This document shows positions 32,915 to 44,279 of a DNA stretch of 64,000 bases, piece after piece. Every line of letters starts with the position of its first letter. Position 1 is the stretch's first letter. This DNA is from Lunularia cruciata. Lineage: Eukaryota > Streptophyta > Marchantiopsida > Lunulariales > Lunulariaceae. The stretch is taken from NCBI GenBank assembly GCA_948567375.1, contig OX419757.1:30752001-30816000 (forward strand), read 5' to 3'. Made by a program: the position numbers and the translations under genes. Below the pieces are notes generated by a model. It made no database searches and was not told the DNA's origin. It saw nothing but the letters and a program-made list of their open reading frames with translations.

Positions 32915-35900
32915 TTTGCTTAGAGAAATTAAACATTTTTTGCCGCATGGAGTAAAGCCAACCTAAGGATGGAAAGAAGTAATAGTAGAACTAGTAGAGA
33001 GAGTTCAAAGAACAAGAATAGAAATAAAAGAGAATTTAAAGTTAGATATATCTAAGCTCTTAAGCAATTAAGATGCAATAGTTAATTGGTTCCTTGACAA
33101 AAGAACTTTTTAATAGATTCTTTCATTGTTCCTTTTCTTTTGGAGTATACATTTAATCAGTTAATCAAGTAAATAGTTTGTAGTTAGTTTTAGATGGAAC
33201 TTGTATGAGGTTGGCTTGGATATTTAGGCTACCCAATATGCAATTTTTTTGTTCTAATGTAAAGATGATTAAAGCAGAGAGAGAACTCCTTATTGTTTGC
33301 AATTTCCTTCAAGAAGAGCATTTGTCCTTTTAGTTGCATTTGACTAGAAGAAATCTTTTTAATTGAAGTTATTGTAGGAGTTAAGCTTGGAAGTTTAACT
33401 TACATGCCTACAAAAGGTATAAAAGCTTACAATCATTCCTTAAAAAACATGTGTTCCTTTGGAGAAGGAAATTGTGTGTTATTTTGGAATAAGAAGTGAT
33501 ATCATTTGAAAAGAAGAAATTAGATCTTTGAACTGAAACATCACTCTCAAGTGCTAGAAAATTAATATTAAAATGCCAAGGATTGCTGTCTACCCAAGAG
33601 GTTAAACAAAAAAGAAAAAGAACTATCTAGTGATACTTTCCTTCATATCTATTCATTTCTCAATTGTATCCATGTAGGACTAACCTATTTCTTATCAGAA
33701 TACTTCATTTCAATCATGATTGAGTTGTTACACAAATTATGTATGCTATAAGGTCAAAGTATCTTCTCTCATAACCAAAAACCTACATAAAAAATATACA
33801 TTTAACTCAAATTTTTAGTGCTAATCATCTTTTAGGCCAATTTTACATAGTATGACCAAGAAATATCCTCCTCATAATCCTCTTTCCTTTGGGCTAATTT
33901 TAAACAAATACCCAATAGAGATGCCTCTCTTTTGGCAAAAATATCCACCAATGAATTTAATATAGAGAGTCAAATGGCCTCATAAAAAGAAAGATCTAGA
34001 TCCAAGTAAGGTATGGATACAAATCAAATTTCCCTTTTTTATGCTAATTGCGTATAAAGATACTAAGGAAATCAACTCTTTCTTGATTGTAAGTATATAA
34101 AAACTCCCTTAGCACTTAGTCTGAAGGTCTAAATCATTACCTCAGAACTTTTTTAATATATATAGAGGATGTGTCTAGGATGACCTCCTGCAACTTCAAA
34201 CAATCTGATTGGTTATATGCTTTATGTTTACCGCTTTATGGTTATTGGCATTTTTCTTTTGGTCACCTAAACCCCCTTCTATTCAATCATACTTTTATTA
34301 TTTAAATATCAATTGCATATCTCTTCCTATGCATATCTTGTCTTGTGGCATTGTAAGTGCTTTTGACACAAAATTGTGCTGAACGTGATTGGACACACAA
34401 TAATCCTGATGAAGGACTATCTACACCCAATTGCACTTACTCAAGAATAAAGTCCTTGGGTTGAAACCATTGCCAAGTGCAGCTCTGAAAGGATCTTTCA
34501 AAATTTGGTTCTCAGCCCTTTTCACTATAGTATAAAAAATGAACTTAGGTGCTTGACACAAGTCTCTTACAAAACCAAAAATGTTGAAATTTAATTTTCA
34601 ATTATGAGCTTCTTTTTGGAGTCTAGCACTTGCTGGTTGCTTTGGAGCAATAACAAGCAAGTTAACCTTTGCTTGATAAACAAAAAAAATGGGAAGTTGT
34701 TTCCATAAGATATAATGTCAAATAAAAATTATTTTAAAGCCTTCCCTTTAACATTTCTTCAAATTCTACCTTAAGGTTTAAGTCTTTTAAAGATAAGAAG
34801 AATCTTTTAGCATCTTTAGGGAAAAAAGATCTATATAATGATATGTAATGAACCATATTATTGTGGGTAGTATATGATGCTATTTTGAGCAGTGATAGAA
34901 TACAAATAAGAACTACATACATGTTATTGTCCATAGTATACCATTTTAAGAAGAATTAGAGAAGTTAATAGTGATCAGGAGGTTGAATTTGTATAGATGG
35001 GGGATTGAAATTTTTATAAATGTTGAGAACTCTAGTATACCTATTGTAACTTCTAGCTAATTGGTTGAGTGGGTGTTTTTTGTCAATCTTGCAATCTACT
35101 TGTTCTTCACCTTCACGAGCACCTGTATGCTTTCTTAAAGATAGCTCTACTCAATGTTTTCTCTTGTTGTACTATCTATTTTCATTTCAGAGCATCCAAG
35201 GAAGCAATAAACTATTTGAACTGTTGGGAAATCATGTACACTTAAGTACATACAAGTGGAAGGCAAAACAAGGCTGGAAAAAAAATACCCCAACATATTC
35301 TAGTAGCTCTTATCAAATTTAGTGGTTATGACATGATAGTTAATCCATATATGCAAAGGAACATATGAAGTAGTTAGGGTTGATCTAGCTACACAAATTG
35401 AAACTTGATTTTCATGTACTTGTTTTCTCTCATCCACATTGCTACAAAATATGCATGTCAGTCAAGCATAATTGAATGTACTCTCAAACCTCCTCTATAG
35501 TAATTGTATTATTGGATTAGTGTGCTAAGTTACTCTATTGAATGTACACCACTACTGTACATATCCTAGTATATAGTAAAGGTGAGAGGTGCTTCTAGTA
35601 TCATAAGTAATCATAAATGAGGTTTAGTTGCATTGTTTTGAAGAGATAATTATAATACTACCTAGTCAAGAAAAATCACAGACCATAAAGCTAGTAAAGC
35701 ATAATTGAATGTATTCTCAAACCTTCACAACAATAGCTATATTACAAGATTAATGTGTTAGTTTTTTCCTATTAGAACATCATATAGCTATTGTACATAT
35801 CCTAGTACATTCTAAAGATGAGAGGTGCTTTTAGTATCATAAATGGTCAGATCTAAGGTTTAGCTAGAGTTCTTTGAGAAGATGATTCTCATATGACCTT

Positions 35901-36309
35901 GTCAAGAAAAACCACAAACCAAGAAGCTAGTCACAAAGAGTCCCACTAGTCAATGGTGGAGAGAAAGTTGCAACTAAAATGTTGGGTTCTCCTCCAACTC
36001 TAACTCCAACCAATATGATGTCATCTAGCTCAAATATGCCTAGTAGACCATCATCTATATTTCATCCTTGAGTTCTCCACCAAATACTAAAACCACCAAT
36101 GACCTACATAAGGAAATAGAATCAAGAGTTCTTGATATGGTTAGCATGGCTGAAGGTGGACTAGGACAAGGAGAATTGAATGGACCAACAATAGGCAATA
36201 CATGAACTTCACATGTAGAGTTACCTCTTTGTCTTGTGTTTTGGAAGTATTTCACATAGTTCTAGTCCTAGTATAAATTCAAGTTAAAGAAGCATCTTGT
36301 CTAGCAATG
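32915..36309. other. AT-rich stretch without recognisable genes
   Basis: No convincing coding frame. The one structured item is the tandem duplication at 35466-35930. Confidence 0.6.
35466..35930. repeat. Tandem duplication, unit about 232 bp
   Basis: The block starting gcataattgaatgta at 35466 recurs at 35698 and the two copies stay collinear: gtacatatcctagtatat/gtacatatcctagtacat, gagaggtgctt.tagtatca and cctngtcaagaaaaancaca follow in the same order. Moderately diverged. Confidence 0.8.
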
Positions 36310-36904
36310 TGTAATGTTCCAAGGATGGAAGAAACCCCAAGAGAAACACAAGAGAAAACAAGGTTTAATTTCTCAATACTCTAATGCTCCAAAGGAGCAT
36401 TTTGACTTTATTATATAGTGGAGAAGATCCTTTCCAAGGGAACTACATCCTTAAATTAGATACATGGATAAATGACATATCTATAAGCTACACCTTGAGA
36501 TTGGATCCATGGGTTGGTGACATGTCAGCCTGAGTCCCATTTGCTTTGGTCAAACACGTTTGACCCTAGGGACTCTTTTAGGAATCTTTCTTGTAGAAAA
36601 CTCAAAATAGTATGGAAGTGGCACCATTGGAAATATCTTGACAAGACAAGGTGAGGGAGCAAGAAGACTACCTTTTTTCCCAAAGGACTAGGGATTTTAA
36701 TTTTTCAGGCCTAATTCATCAGTTTAGACCTCCAAAATTAGCTCTAAAGTTTTTGGTGTGTTTTTGACCTCTGGCTCATTAGTAGAAGTCCTCTTTTGGT
36801 GACACCTCTATCTGATATATTTGAACCATCATGTATAGAAAACCTAAAGATATTACCAAGCCAATTTCCACCTCTAGATAATTTTTCTAGCTAATGGTAT
36901 TACA
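36310..36904 (-). repeat. 3' LTR of G5
   Basis: Minus strand starts TGTAATACC, preceded by a purine-rich TTAAATGGGAGGACA stretch as in G1, and ends CCTTGGAACATTACA. Shorter (595 bp) and diverged from the G1 LTR. Confidence 0.85.
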
Positions 36905-37119
36905 AATGTCCTCCCATTTAAGATGCAACATCCTTGTCACAAAGCTATTGCTCAAAGATTATACTAACGTCTATGCATTGTTCAAGTAAACTATGTGCTC
37001 CAATATTGCCTTATACAATGGGTAACCTTTCCGATATACAAGATATTCCACATGTAGATGGAAAGTACTATGGATGTATTTTTGGAGAATGCATTTGACT
37101 TTGCATTCCTTTGTGTATA
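36905..37119 (-). pseudogene. Chromodomain of G5
   Basis: Minus text CKVKCILQKYIHS and HVEYLVYRKGYPLY aligns with the G1 chromodomain (YEVERILQKR, RVDYLVQWKGYPLY). The domain is cut at its start by B3; on the other side of B3 the preceding LIDG text is found at about 39055-39070. Confidence 0.8.
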
Positions 37120-39054
37120 TGTGACAACCCAGAAAATATCACTTTTGTAGTAATCGGGTAAGTAAAGTTTGTTCCTGCAGAGATACTATTCAAAATGGGT
37201 CAAATACGAAGCAAAGTAACAATCTTAGTTCTTCTTGGTTGCGTCTTTAATCTCTCAGGTAGAAACCACACCCAGAAGAAAGTAGCAAGCTCATAATCTT
37301 GACAACTTGTCACGATTACACACCCACATAATCACAACATAGACAATTCTGTCCAAACAAATCTTGATTGTGATGATTAAGATTCTCTCGAAGACGGCAC
37401 TTCATTGCAAAAATGGCTTTGCCTAAGAATTGTGTTCCACCCCTCCACTGAAGGCACAACTTCCTCAATTGAAATTGCTTCACATCAACTTTGCGTTGCA
37501 CTCACAAATGCAGAATACTACCAACACTATAATTCCTCTTAGATCTGTCAAGGCATTGCTCCGATTGCACTTCACTTAGGATCACATACACAGAATGAAG
37601 ATCAAGGTTGCAAAATCCAACATCCAACAAACACACTGACTTGCACTTCAAATTTCTTCCAACACTCACAAACATAGACGTAGAGTTGATACTCGGAATT
37701 AAGCTCAAGCAAAGAGTAATAAAATCAGCATTTTGCTTTATCTATCTTAAAAAATATGAATATTGAACGACATAACAACACAAATGTGTCCTTTGAATAC
37801 TGAAGCAATCGACACTACTAACAAAAATATTGTTCTACAACAACTCTTCTAACCTATAGATCCAAACTGACAATGCAACCTTTCATATCTGCCTCTTCAA
37901 ATCTCAAATCTGTTTCTACCCCGATCCGATGTCTACTTCACCATTGGCTTTCAAACCTGATGATCTTCTTATTATTTCTCCTTCTTTAGATATATCTAAT
38001 TCTACCAAGTCCTTCACTATTTCTACTACTTCTTCACTAGGAACTACAATTGAGCTATTGGGTAATCCATCTACTTCCTTATCTCTTGACCCGCTCTTCT
38101 CTAATATCTCAAATAACAAGTCCAAAGACACCTGAATTCCTACTTCTGCAACATCGGACTTTGCTACTATCAATTCTTTTACTAATTCTACTATGTCCTC
38201 ATCAAGAATTGTAATTGAAAGCATGGGTACACTATCTATGCCTTCACTTTGTAACCCACTTTCCCATAATCTCTCATGTAACTGACTCGGAGACACTTAC
38301 AATCTAATCTTGCAGTTTGGGTTTATTCACTATTGCTATTTCTCCTCTAATTCTATCATATATTCAATCAGAACTGAAATTGAAGTCATAAGTATCCTAA
38401 CTATCTATTTTTTCTCTATCTTAACTCTCTCAAATGCCTCTACCAAGATTCCCAAAGTCACTTTCACTGCACTCTGAGGTCCGACTATCTCAGATCTAGT
38501 CATCTTTGTCTTGAGGCAAAGAAGCTTCTAACCCAAAGTTGTGTAAACTTGAAGTCCAAAGTCTCAAGTCCAAAGTCTGAAGCCCAAAGTCACATTGACC
38601 CGAAGACACCAACTTGAAGACACTAAACTACTTTGTACATCTACTCCCAAAACTTCAAATGCTTGTAACTTCTTCTACAGACCTCCAAACTCTGCAATTT
38701 TAGTGGCAACGGAAAGCCCTGAACGAGACGTTTCCAAAAAAATATAGCATGTATGATTTGTACATTTCATCACTGAGATTCAGTCCCTACAAGAATCTTG
38801 ACCTGTAACCTTCATTCCAATGCAAAGTACACTCTTCCAGCGTCTGACCTCTTTCTTCCTCTTCCTCTGACATGAATTGAACTTCTTCAGGTTATGATCC
38901 AATCCAAGCACTTCTTCCTCTAACAAAAAGTCAACTTCCTTGAGCTTGATCAAAACACATGTTTCCCCTCATTTCTTCTCCATTTGGTTTCAATTTGGTT
39001 TCAGCAAGGCACTTCTTCTTCAAAACTTGTCCAAAATGAAAAATGTAGGTGCCA
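37120..39054 (-). mobile_element. B element copy 3 (short form)
   Basis: 1935 bp with the perfect 5-bp direct repeat GTATA (37115-37119 and 39055-39059). Coding direction is minus: starts TGGCACCTACATTTTTC and ends GGGTTGTCACA. Same layout as B2. It inserted into the G5 chromodomain, which it splits cleanly. Confidence 0.9.
37916..38296 (-). CDS. B3 short-form protein
   Basis: 126 residues: MSPSQLHERLW... to ...NGEVDIGSG. Shares GIDSVPMLSITILDEDI.ELVKELIV with B2 and LEKSGSRDKE.DGLP plus the LKANGEVDIGS tail with B2 and the long forms. It contains an extra VEIVKDLVELDISKEGE segment. Open frame, acidic, function unknown. Confidence 0.55.
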   Translation of the reverse strand: MSPSQLHERLWESGLQSEGIDSVPMLSITILDEDIVELVKELIVAKSDVAEVGIQVSLDLLFEILEKSGSRDKEVDGLPNSSIVVPSEEVVEIVKDLVELDISKEGEIIRRSSGLKANGEVDIGSG

Positions 39055-39229
39055 GTATATTCCATCAATGAGAGTTGGACAAAGTTGAGCTTCTTGTATG
39101 GAAGGAAAGTGAGGAGGTCAAGGTGCATATCTACATAGTAAGGAAACATGGGACATTGGATGGATCTTCATGTGCGGTAGTAGCTCAAGATTATAGGTCA
39201 TTGCTCCACTTTGATGGACGTAACAAACA

Positions 39230-40073
39230 AGTGCATCCTCTTGTTTTTTTGCTATGTTCACTAAGTTCTCCTTCTTCTTTGGAATTTTTCATTCATTCCT
39301 AAAGTAACTAGGATTGTTGCACTTCCAACACAAAATTTCTTTGTGTACTTCCTTGTGGCTTATTGACTCATGTCCCTTTCTTGACATTGATATACCATTT
39401 CTCTAACTTTGACCTTCTAGTGACCTTCAACCTCTGCTCTTAGCAAATAATGCTACACTTGATGATCCTAAAGAATTTTGTCTATGGATGTCTTCATTGA
39501 GAATCAAATCTGGTATACTCTCAAACTTGAGAGCAATTGATCCTAACAAAACTACTCACTATTGTGACTATTGCTCCCAACCATCAAGTAATGAAGATAA
39601 TAGCAACAATGCTTGAAGTTCGTCATCAAAGTTGATCTTCAGACTCCAATCTTGAAATGACTGAAGTGAAATCATTCATGTGGTCTTGAACTGATACTCT
39701 ATCTTTCATCCATGTTATCACCAAGAGATGGATCAAGAATACCTTGTTTGAGAATGAAGGTTTCTCATGCATATTTGACAATGCCTTAATCAACTAATGA
39801 GTGGTCTTCTTATGGAAAATATTGTATGGAACATTTCTTGCCAATGTTAGTCTAACCTCACCTAAGGCTTCTAGCCCTAGAAGCTCCCATTCAGTTTTTT
39901 CCATCTTTTCTTGCTTTTTTGCCTCAAGAGGTAGGTATAACTTTTTATAAAAATAGTCATCAATCTGCATCTTCCAAAATCCAAAATCCTTGTGATTGAA
40001 CTTGTCAATTTGGCCTTCCCATTTTTTTCTATTGTTATGTTCTCTCTCCAAAGACCAATGCTTTGATACCACT
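39230..40073 (-). pseudogene. gag: Ty1/copia gag remnant (G8)
   Basis: Minus-strand text KFNHKDFGFWKMQIDDYF (about 39990) and WELLGLEALGEVRLTLA are typical of copia Gag (usual pattern KFxGxNFxxWKxxMxDxL...). MHEKPSFSNKVFLIHLL and DHMNDFTSVISRLES (39640-39780) follow, then a broken knuckle CWKCNNPSYFRNE near 39330 in which the final Cys is lost. A primer site follows at 40060-40071. RT and integrase are absent. Confidence 0.8.
40060..40071 (-). other. Primer binding site of copia remnant
   Basis: Minus strand TGGTATCAAAGC, one base from the initiator-Met tRNA complement TGGTATCAGAGC, two bases from the LTR end CCCAACA. Confidence 0.8.
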
Positions 40074-40925
40074 TGTTGGGAGAAAAAATTGCAACTAGGA
40101 ATTTGAGAGAGCAACCAGAATCCAATTCTAGCTATGTGATGGAGCAGAAATCATTCATCAATTTGGTCAACCATGCATGCATAGAAATTATGCCAAATTT
40201 CCTATGGTTTGGCCCAAGTTTGACTATGTCCATAGTTGCATAAGGATTTTATTTTACTCTTGAATTGTCAATCAATAATTGTAAAACAAGAATTGTTGAA
40301 CTCTAATCTTACTACAACTCTACACATTTATACTCTTGCGCTTTGAGATCCTTATCTAGTTCTAGAATGTGTAGTACAGATTGATCCCATATCTAAATCC
40401 TAAATTGTTTGGTACCAATTGATACACATCACCTCACTTAGTTCCAAAAATGGGGGTCATACAAGAAGCCTTCTTATAGGTCTCTAGTCTTAGAGCTATC
40501 CTACAACTCCCTTGCCCATAGTTTTGCGCTTGTAGCTCTTGCAAGGCATACTTGGTTTGAAATTCAAGTGAGTATAACTTCTTTTCTAAAGCTCCATTTT
40601 CTATGTATTCAGTGTCTTTTGAAAACCCTTGAGAAGACACTTCCAAAAATATAAGGCATGCCTCATTTGCATCTATATTCACAAATATATGGATCCCGAT
40701 GTGAATTTTCTTTTTGTTCACTCCCATAAACACCTACAAGAAAATTATGTTCTTGTTCACATTAATTTTCTTCTACAAAAAGACAATTCACATTGGGTTT
40801 TCAAAAGACATAAAATTTGTGTAAAAATTAATGTTCTTGTAGAAAATTTGTCCCACATTGACTCTTCTACATTATGTAGGATATTTGTCTCATTGAATAT
40901 TCTTGCAATTAATTAGACTCCACAC
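40074..40925 (-). repeat. Probable 5' LTR of the copia remnant
   Basis: The LTR end CCCAACA at 40074-40080 (complement tgttggg) is clear from its place next to the primer site. The outer boundary near 40925 (minus TGTGGAGTC) is a guess based on a TG and on the G6 sequence starting soon after. Confidence 0.4.
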
Positions 40926-40939
40926 TTCACATTTGCCTC

Positions 40940-41990
40940 CTCATAACACCTTCTTCCATGATAAGTCAAATTGCCAATGCCAATTCCATTGGATGGGTAC
41001 CTCCACAACCAAAGCAGGTTTTTGTCATTGAAATTGCTTATTTTCTGTCCTTTTTTATATGGATACTTGTCATAACCCTAGGATCTCTCCCGACATTTTG
41101 GTCCACCTTCTCTTCTCCCACAGTTGCACTACATTGATCTTGAGATCTAGACATGGCACCATAATGGTTTTCGATGGAAGTACAAGAACCAAAGCAACTA
41201 CTCCTTGAGGTGAAACCCTTACCACCAAAGTATCAAAAGCCCCATTCTACTTTTAGACATGCCAAAGATGCACAACCTCCTTCATCATCAAATCCTTCTT
41301 ATCTATACAAATTGCAATCTTGATAGCTTCTACCTTGGAAGAAGGTTTTTCATATCTCACTTTACTTTGAATTAATGGTTTTAACACTCTCACAAAATTC
41401 TTGGTAAGCATGGCCACTATTTCAATCATAGTAGTCTTTACATCATCTCCAGTCTTCCTCAACATTGTTTGGAATTGGGACTATAACTTCTCCACTCTTT
41501 TTGAGTATGCTCTTAATTTTTCTCCATTTCCTTGCTTGAGATGGTAATCTCACTCATCAATCTCTCATAACTTTCATCCCAAAGAAAGTTTTGAATAAGT
41601 GCAATAGTCAAATCCCTTCAAGACTCCACTTGGTCATCTCTTCTTTCTTTCTTCTTGTATTTTGACTCATATTATGTAAGAGCCACCTCCTCAAAGAAAT
41701 TAAGTAATAATAAGACCCACTCATTCTTCCTCCTCTCATTGTTGCCTATGCAAGCCCTCTTGAAATCTCTCACAAAGACCTACACATCTTTTTCATCATT
41801 GCCAAAAAAATTAAAAGTTTCCCATCTTAGCCTCTTACTACCTCTCTTTTCTTTATATTTTATATTTTGATTTTCTCTCACCCTATAACAAATAAATTAC
41901 AAACATGACTAACAGTATTGAGAGCAGTCAACCATATAAAAAAAGGTTTAAGTTGCTCCAAGATTTCCACTACACAATTGAATCCTATAC
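40940..41990 (-). pseudogene. gag: G2-family gag fragment (G6)
   Basis: Collinear with G2 10180-11240. Minus text GDDVKTTMIEIVAMLTKNFV and SKVRYEKPSSKVEAIKIAI is nearly identical to G2 Gag residues 127-172. It starts at the equivalent of the G2 gag ATG (about 41835) with part of the leader (tactccaagatttc-type text at 41960) and ends after the knuckle region. Several stops; no pol. A promoter-like block lies directly upstream (42095-42330). Confidence 0.85.
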
Positions 41991-42094
41991 TGTATAAAAT
42001 ACTGAGACCGAGGAGAGAAATAGGAGATAGAAACTCAGATTGGGACACTTGGATGTGGGAAAACTCTGAATGCCTAGCATGAGCTTTGGCTTTA

Positions 42095-42330
42095 GTATTT
42101 ATAGGTAGCATACAAGGCCCTTGAGTAACTTCTCAAGAAGCTTCCTTGAGCCATTTTCTTATGGTGTCAGCCAAATTAACCAAGAAACTTCTCACAAAGG
42201 TTCCTTCTAGAAGCTGCCTACTTGGCGTGCAAGCTAAGCTAGTTAGAAGCTTCTAGAAGTTACCTGCTTGGGTTGCAAGTTAAGCTAGTTGGAAAACTTC
42301 TTAAGAAGCTTCCTAGATGATTCTAGAATA
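42095..42330 (-). promoter_or_regulatory. Heat-shock-element-dense promoter-like block
   Basis: Minus-strand TATA box CCTATAAATAC (complement of 42095-42105) with, upstream of it, a run of GAA/TTC units in the alternating 5-bp spacing of heat-shock elements: a perfect three-unit site aGAAgcTTCtaGAAg at 42245-42259 and perfect two-unit sites at 42136-42145, 42183-42192, 42204-42213, 42304-42313 and 42320-42329. Transcription would run leftward into the G6 gag fragment. It may be the LTR of a gypsy subfamily or a captured heat-shock promoter. Flanking 41995-42094 and 42331-42404 show nothing else. Confidence 0.6.
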
Positions 42331-42404
42331 TTTTGGGCTGATTTGGCTTATTCTCTACTTTGTTAGCCTTACTAACTACGTCGCTAGACTCCATATTGTT
42401 ACTT

Positions 42405-42698
42405 ATTGAAGTAGTGCTTGTTGTTTGAGCTTAATTCTGAGTAGCAATTATGTGTTTATGTTTGTGAGTGTGTGGAGAATTTTAAAGTGCAAGTTAGTGT
42501 GCTTGTTGGATGTTGGACTCCGCAGCCTTGATCTTCATTCTATGTGTTTGATCTTGAGTGAAGTGCAATTGGAGCAATGCCTTGACAGATCTGAGAGGAA
42601 TTGTAGTGTTGGTAGTATTTTGCATTTGTGAAAGTAGTGCAATGTTGATGTGAACCAATTTTGATCAAGGAAAGTGTGCCTTCAGTGGAGGGGTGGAA
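42405..42698 (+). repeat. B5: truncated B-family 3' fragment
   Basis: Matches the conserved B stretch equivalent to B2 28035-28325: gtgcttgttggatgttgga, gaccttgatcttcattct-like, gccttgacagat, gtgccttcagtggagg. Both element ends are missing. It abuts the 3' end of G7 at 42699, just where the G7 3' LTR would be expected. Confidence 0.8.
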
Positions 42699-42731
42699 CA
42701 ATATTCCCCCGCTGCTAGTTGGTGATGTCCT

Positions 42732-43187
42732 CATTGCCATTGAAGCTTCAAACTCCTAGATGGCCGTTTGTGCATTCTGGAGGTAAGAAAGAGGTTCCCA
42801 TGTGACATCATGAAGGTGCCACCCTTTCGGAAGGACCTTGTACTCCATATGTTGTCGGCATCCTTGTTGAATGTGACAATGTGCAAGGATACAATCAACT
42901 TTGTACTCCTCATGATCATTGATAGGGATGGGAGGAGGAGGAGGTTGGAAATGAGAGGAAAAAGAAGATGGGTTACGAACAAAGGGTTTCAACTTGGAAA
43001 TGTGAAAGTTAGGGTGGATGCACATATGACAAGGTAAGGCAAGTTGATAAGCAACAAGAGAGATGACTTGGGTGACATTAAAGGGTCCTATCCAATTAAG
43101 GGAAAGTTTACAAACTTGGGTATCAAGTGGGAGAGGTAGGTTACTAGAGGATAACATGACTTTATCACCAACTTCAAAGGTGAGATC
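42732..43187 (-). pseudogene. G7 integrase C-terminus and chromodomain
   Basis: Minus frame with FEVGDKVMLSSSNL, LSLNWIGPFNV (the GPF-type fold of integrase C-termini), HPNFHISKLKPF, then the chromodomain YKVDCILAHCHIQQG...EYKVLPKGW...VTWEPLSYL. The frame is open for 160 codons. At its start it meets the G1 target duplication; the preceding codons lie at 49786-49999. Confidence 0.9.
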
Positions 43188-43192
43188 ATGAT

Positions 43193-43919
43193 TGTAATAC
43201 CAAGAGCTAGCCATATGATCTAGATGTGAAATTTGGTTTGGTAACATCTAGAATGATGTTATACATGATGGTAAAAATAGATAAGATAGAAGTATCACCA
43301 AAAGATTACTTCTACTAACAGGGCAAAAACCAAAATAGACTTGAGAACCTTAGAACCAATAGCTAGACATATGATTTAAAGGTGAGAATTGGTTTGGTAA
43401 CATCTGGAAGGATGTTACACATGATGGACTAAACAGATCAGAAAGAGGTTTCACCAAAAGGGGACTTCTACTAATAGAGTAGGAATCAAAATATGCCTGA
43501 AATCTTTGAAGGCAATTTCGGAGGCCTAAACAGATGAATTAGGCCTCAAAAATGTGCAGATTCCCCCCCAATGGTGTAAAGGCTGGCCTTTCCCTCCCCC
43601 TTGCTTTGTCTTGTTGAGAGCTTTCCAATTGTACCTTACTCACGTGATTCTGAGATTCCTACAGGAAGATTCCCTCCGGTGAAAGCTTGTTTGACCAACC
43701 AGATAGGACCTAGACCAGACATATCACCCATCCAAGTAAGTAATTCAAGGGTGGAGCTTGCTGACATGTCACCTATCTGTGTCCCTAATCCTATGGTGGA
43801 GCTTCTTTGGCGGAGATCCTCTTTGTCTATATAATAAAGAGAAGGTGCTCCCTTGGGGCATCAATTGTTTGAGTGTGCAATCTGTGTTTTCTCTCTTCTC
43901 TTGTCCTCGGAGTATTACA
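43193..43919 (+). repeat. 5' LTR of G1
   Basis: Contains tctatataataaag near 43830, a combined TATA box and AATAAA signal. Also has an internal duplication: the unit at about 43200-43270 recurs at 43359-43427 (shared taacatct.ga..gatgtta.acatgatgg). Confidence 0.95.
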
Positions 43920-43920
43920 A

Positions 43921-43932
43921 TGGTATCAGAGC
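43921..43932 (+). other. Primer binding site of G1
   Basis: tggtatcagagc, the exact complement of the initiator-Met tRNA 3' end, one base after the LTR. Confidence 0.95.
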
Positions 43933-44053
43933 AAGTGTTTTAGTCCAAGAGAGTAGATCACCCCTCTTGGAATAGCACAAACTACTGAAACTGAGTAATT
44001 TGAGGTGGAGAACATAGAGTAGTTGTTAGGAAGGACTTTAGAGAGCGGATGGG

Positions 44054-44275
44054 ATGGATGCACCGGGAGGCCAATTTCCTGCACCTAGCTTTCCATTCTC
44101 AAACCCATTCCACATCAAGGTTATGTATATCCAGCGTGAGCAGATGAGGGTATCGCTAGTTTATCACTTTGGTGTAGAATTCATGGACAGAGTGATGAAC
44201 TCACCAAACTCGGTGATTCTACCGGTGGTGATATATGACAGAGAGTGGGATTTGACCATCTACATTCTATTATGA
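44054..44275 (+). CDS. Small leader ORF a of G1
   Basis: 73 residues between primer site and gag. The part from residue 20 (IKVMYIQREQMRVSL, FGVEFMDRV, PVVIYDREWDLTIYILL) resembles leader ORF b below and the 56-residue leader ORF of G2. No known domain recognised. Its retention open in a coding-dead element and its recurrence in another lineage argue for function, but the element may simply be too short-lived for decay here. Confidence 0.45.
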   Translation: MDAPGGQFPAPSFPFSNPFHIKVMYIQREQMRVSLVYHFGVEFMDRVMNSPNSVILPVVIYDREWDLTIYILL

Positions 44276-44279
44276 TAAA

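Larger units (their letters stand above)
36310..39215 (-). mobile_element. G1-family gypsy remnant (G5), interrupted by B3
   Basis: Minus-strand 3' end of a G1-type chromovirus: LTR 36310-36904, purine tract and chromodomain 36905-37119, B3 insertion (37120-39054), then the integrase C-terminus 39055-39215 (text LELLPHMKIHP matching G1 LELPPHMKIHP). Everything upstream is missing. Confidence 0.85.

Noticed and set aside
36310-36904. Independent solo LTR
   Set aside because: A purine tract and chromodomain continue on its inner side, so it is the 3' LTR of the truncated element G5.
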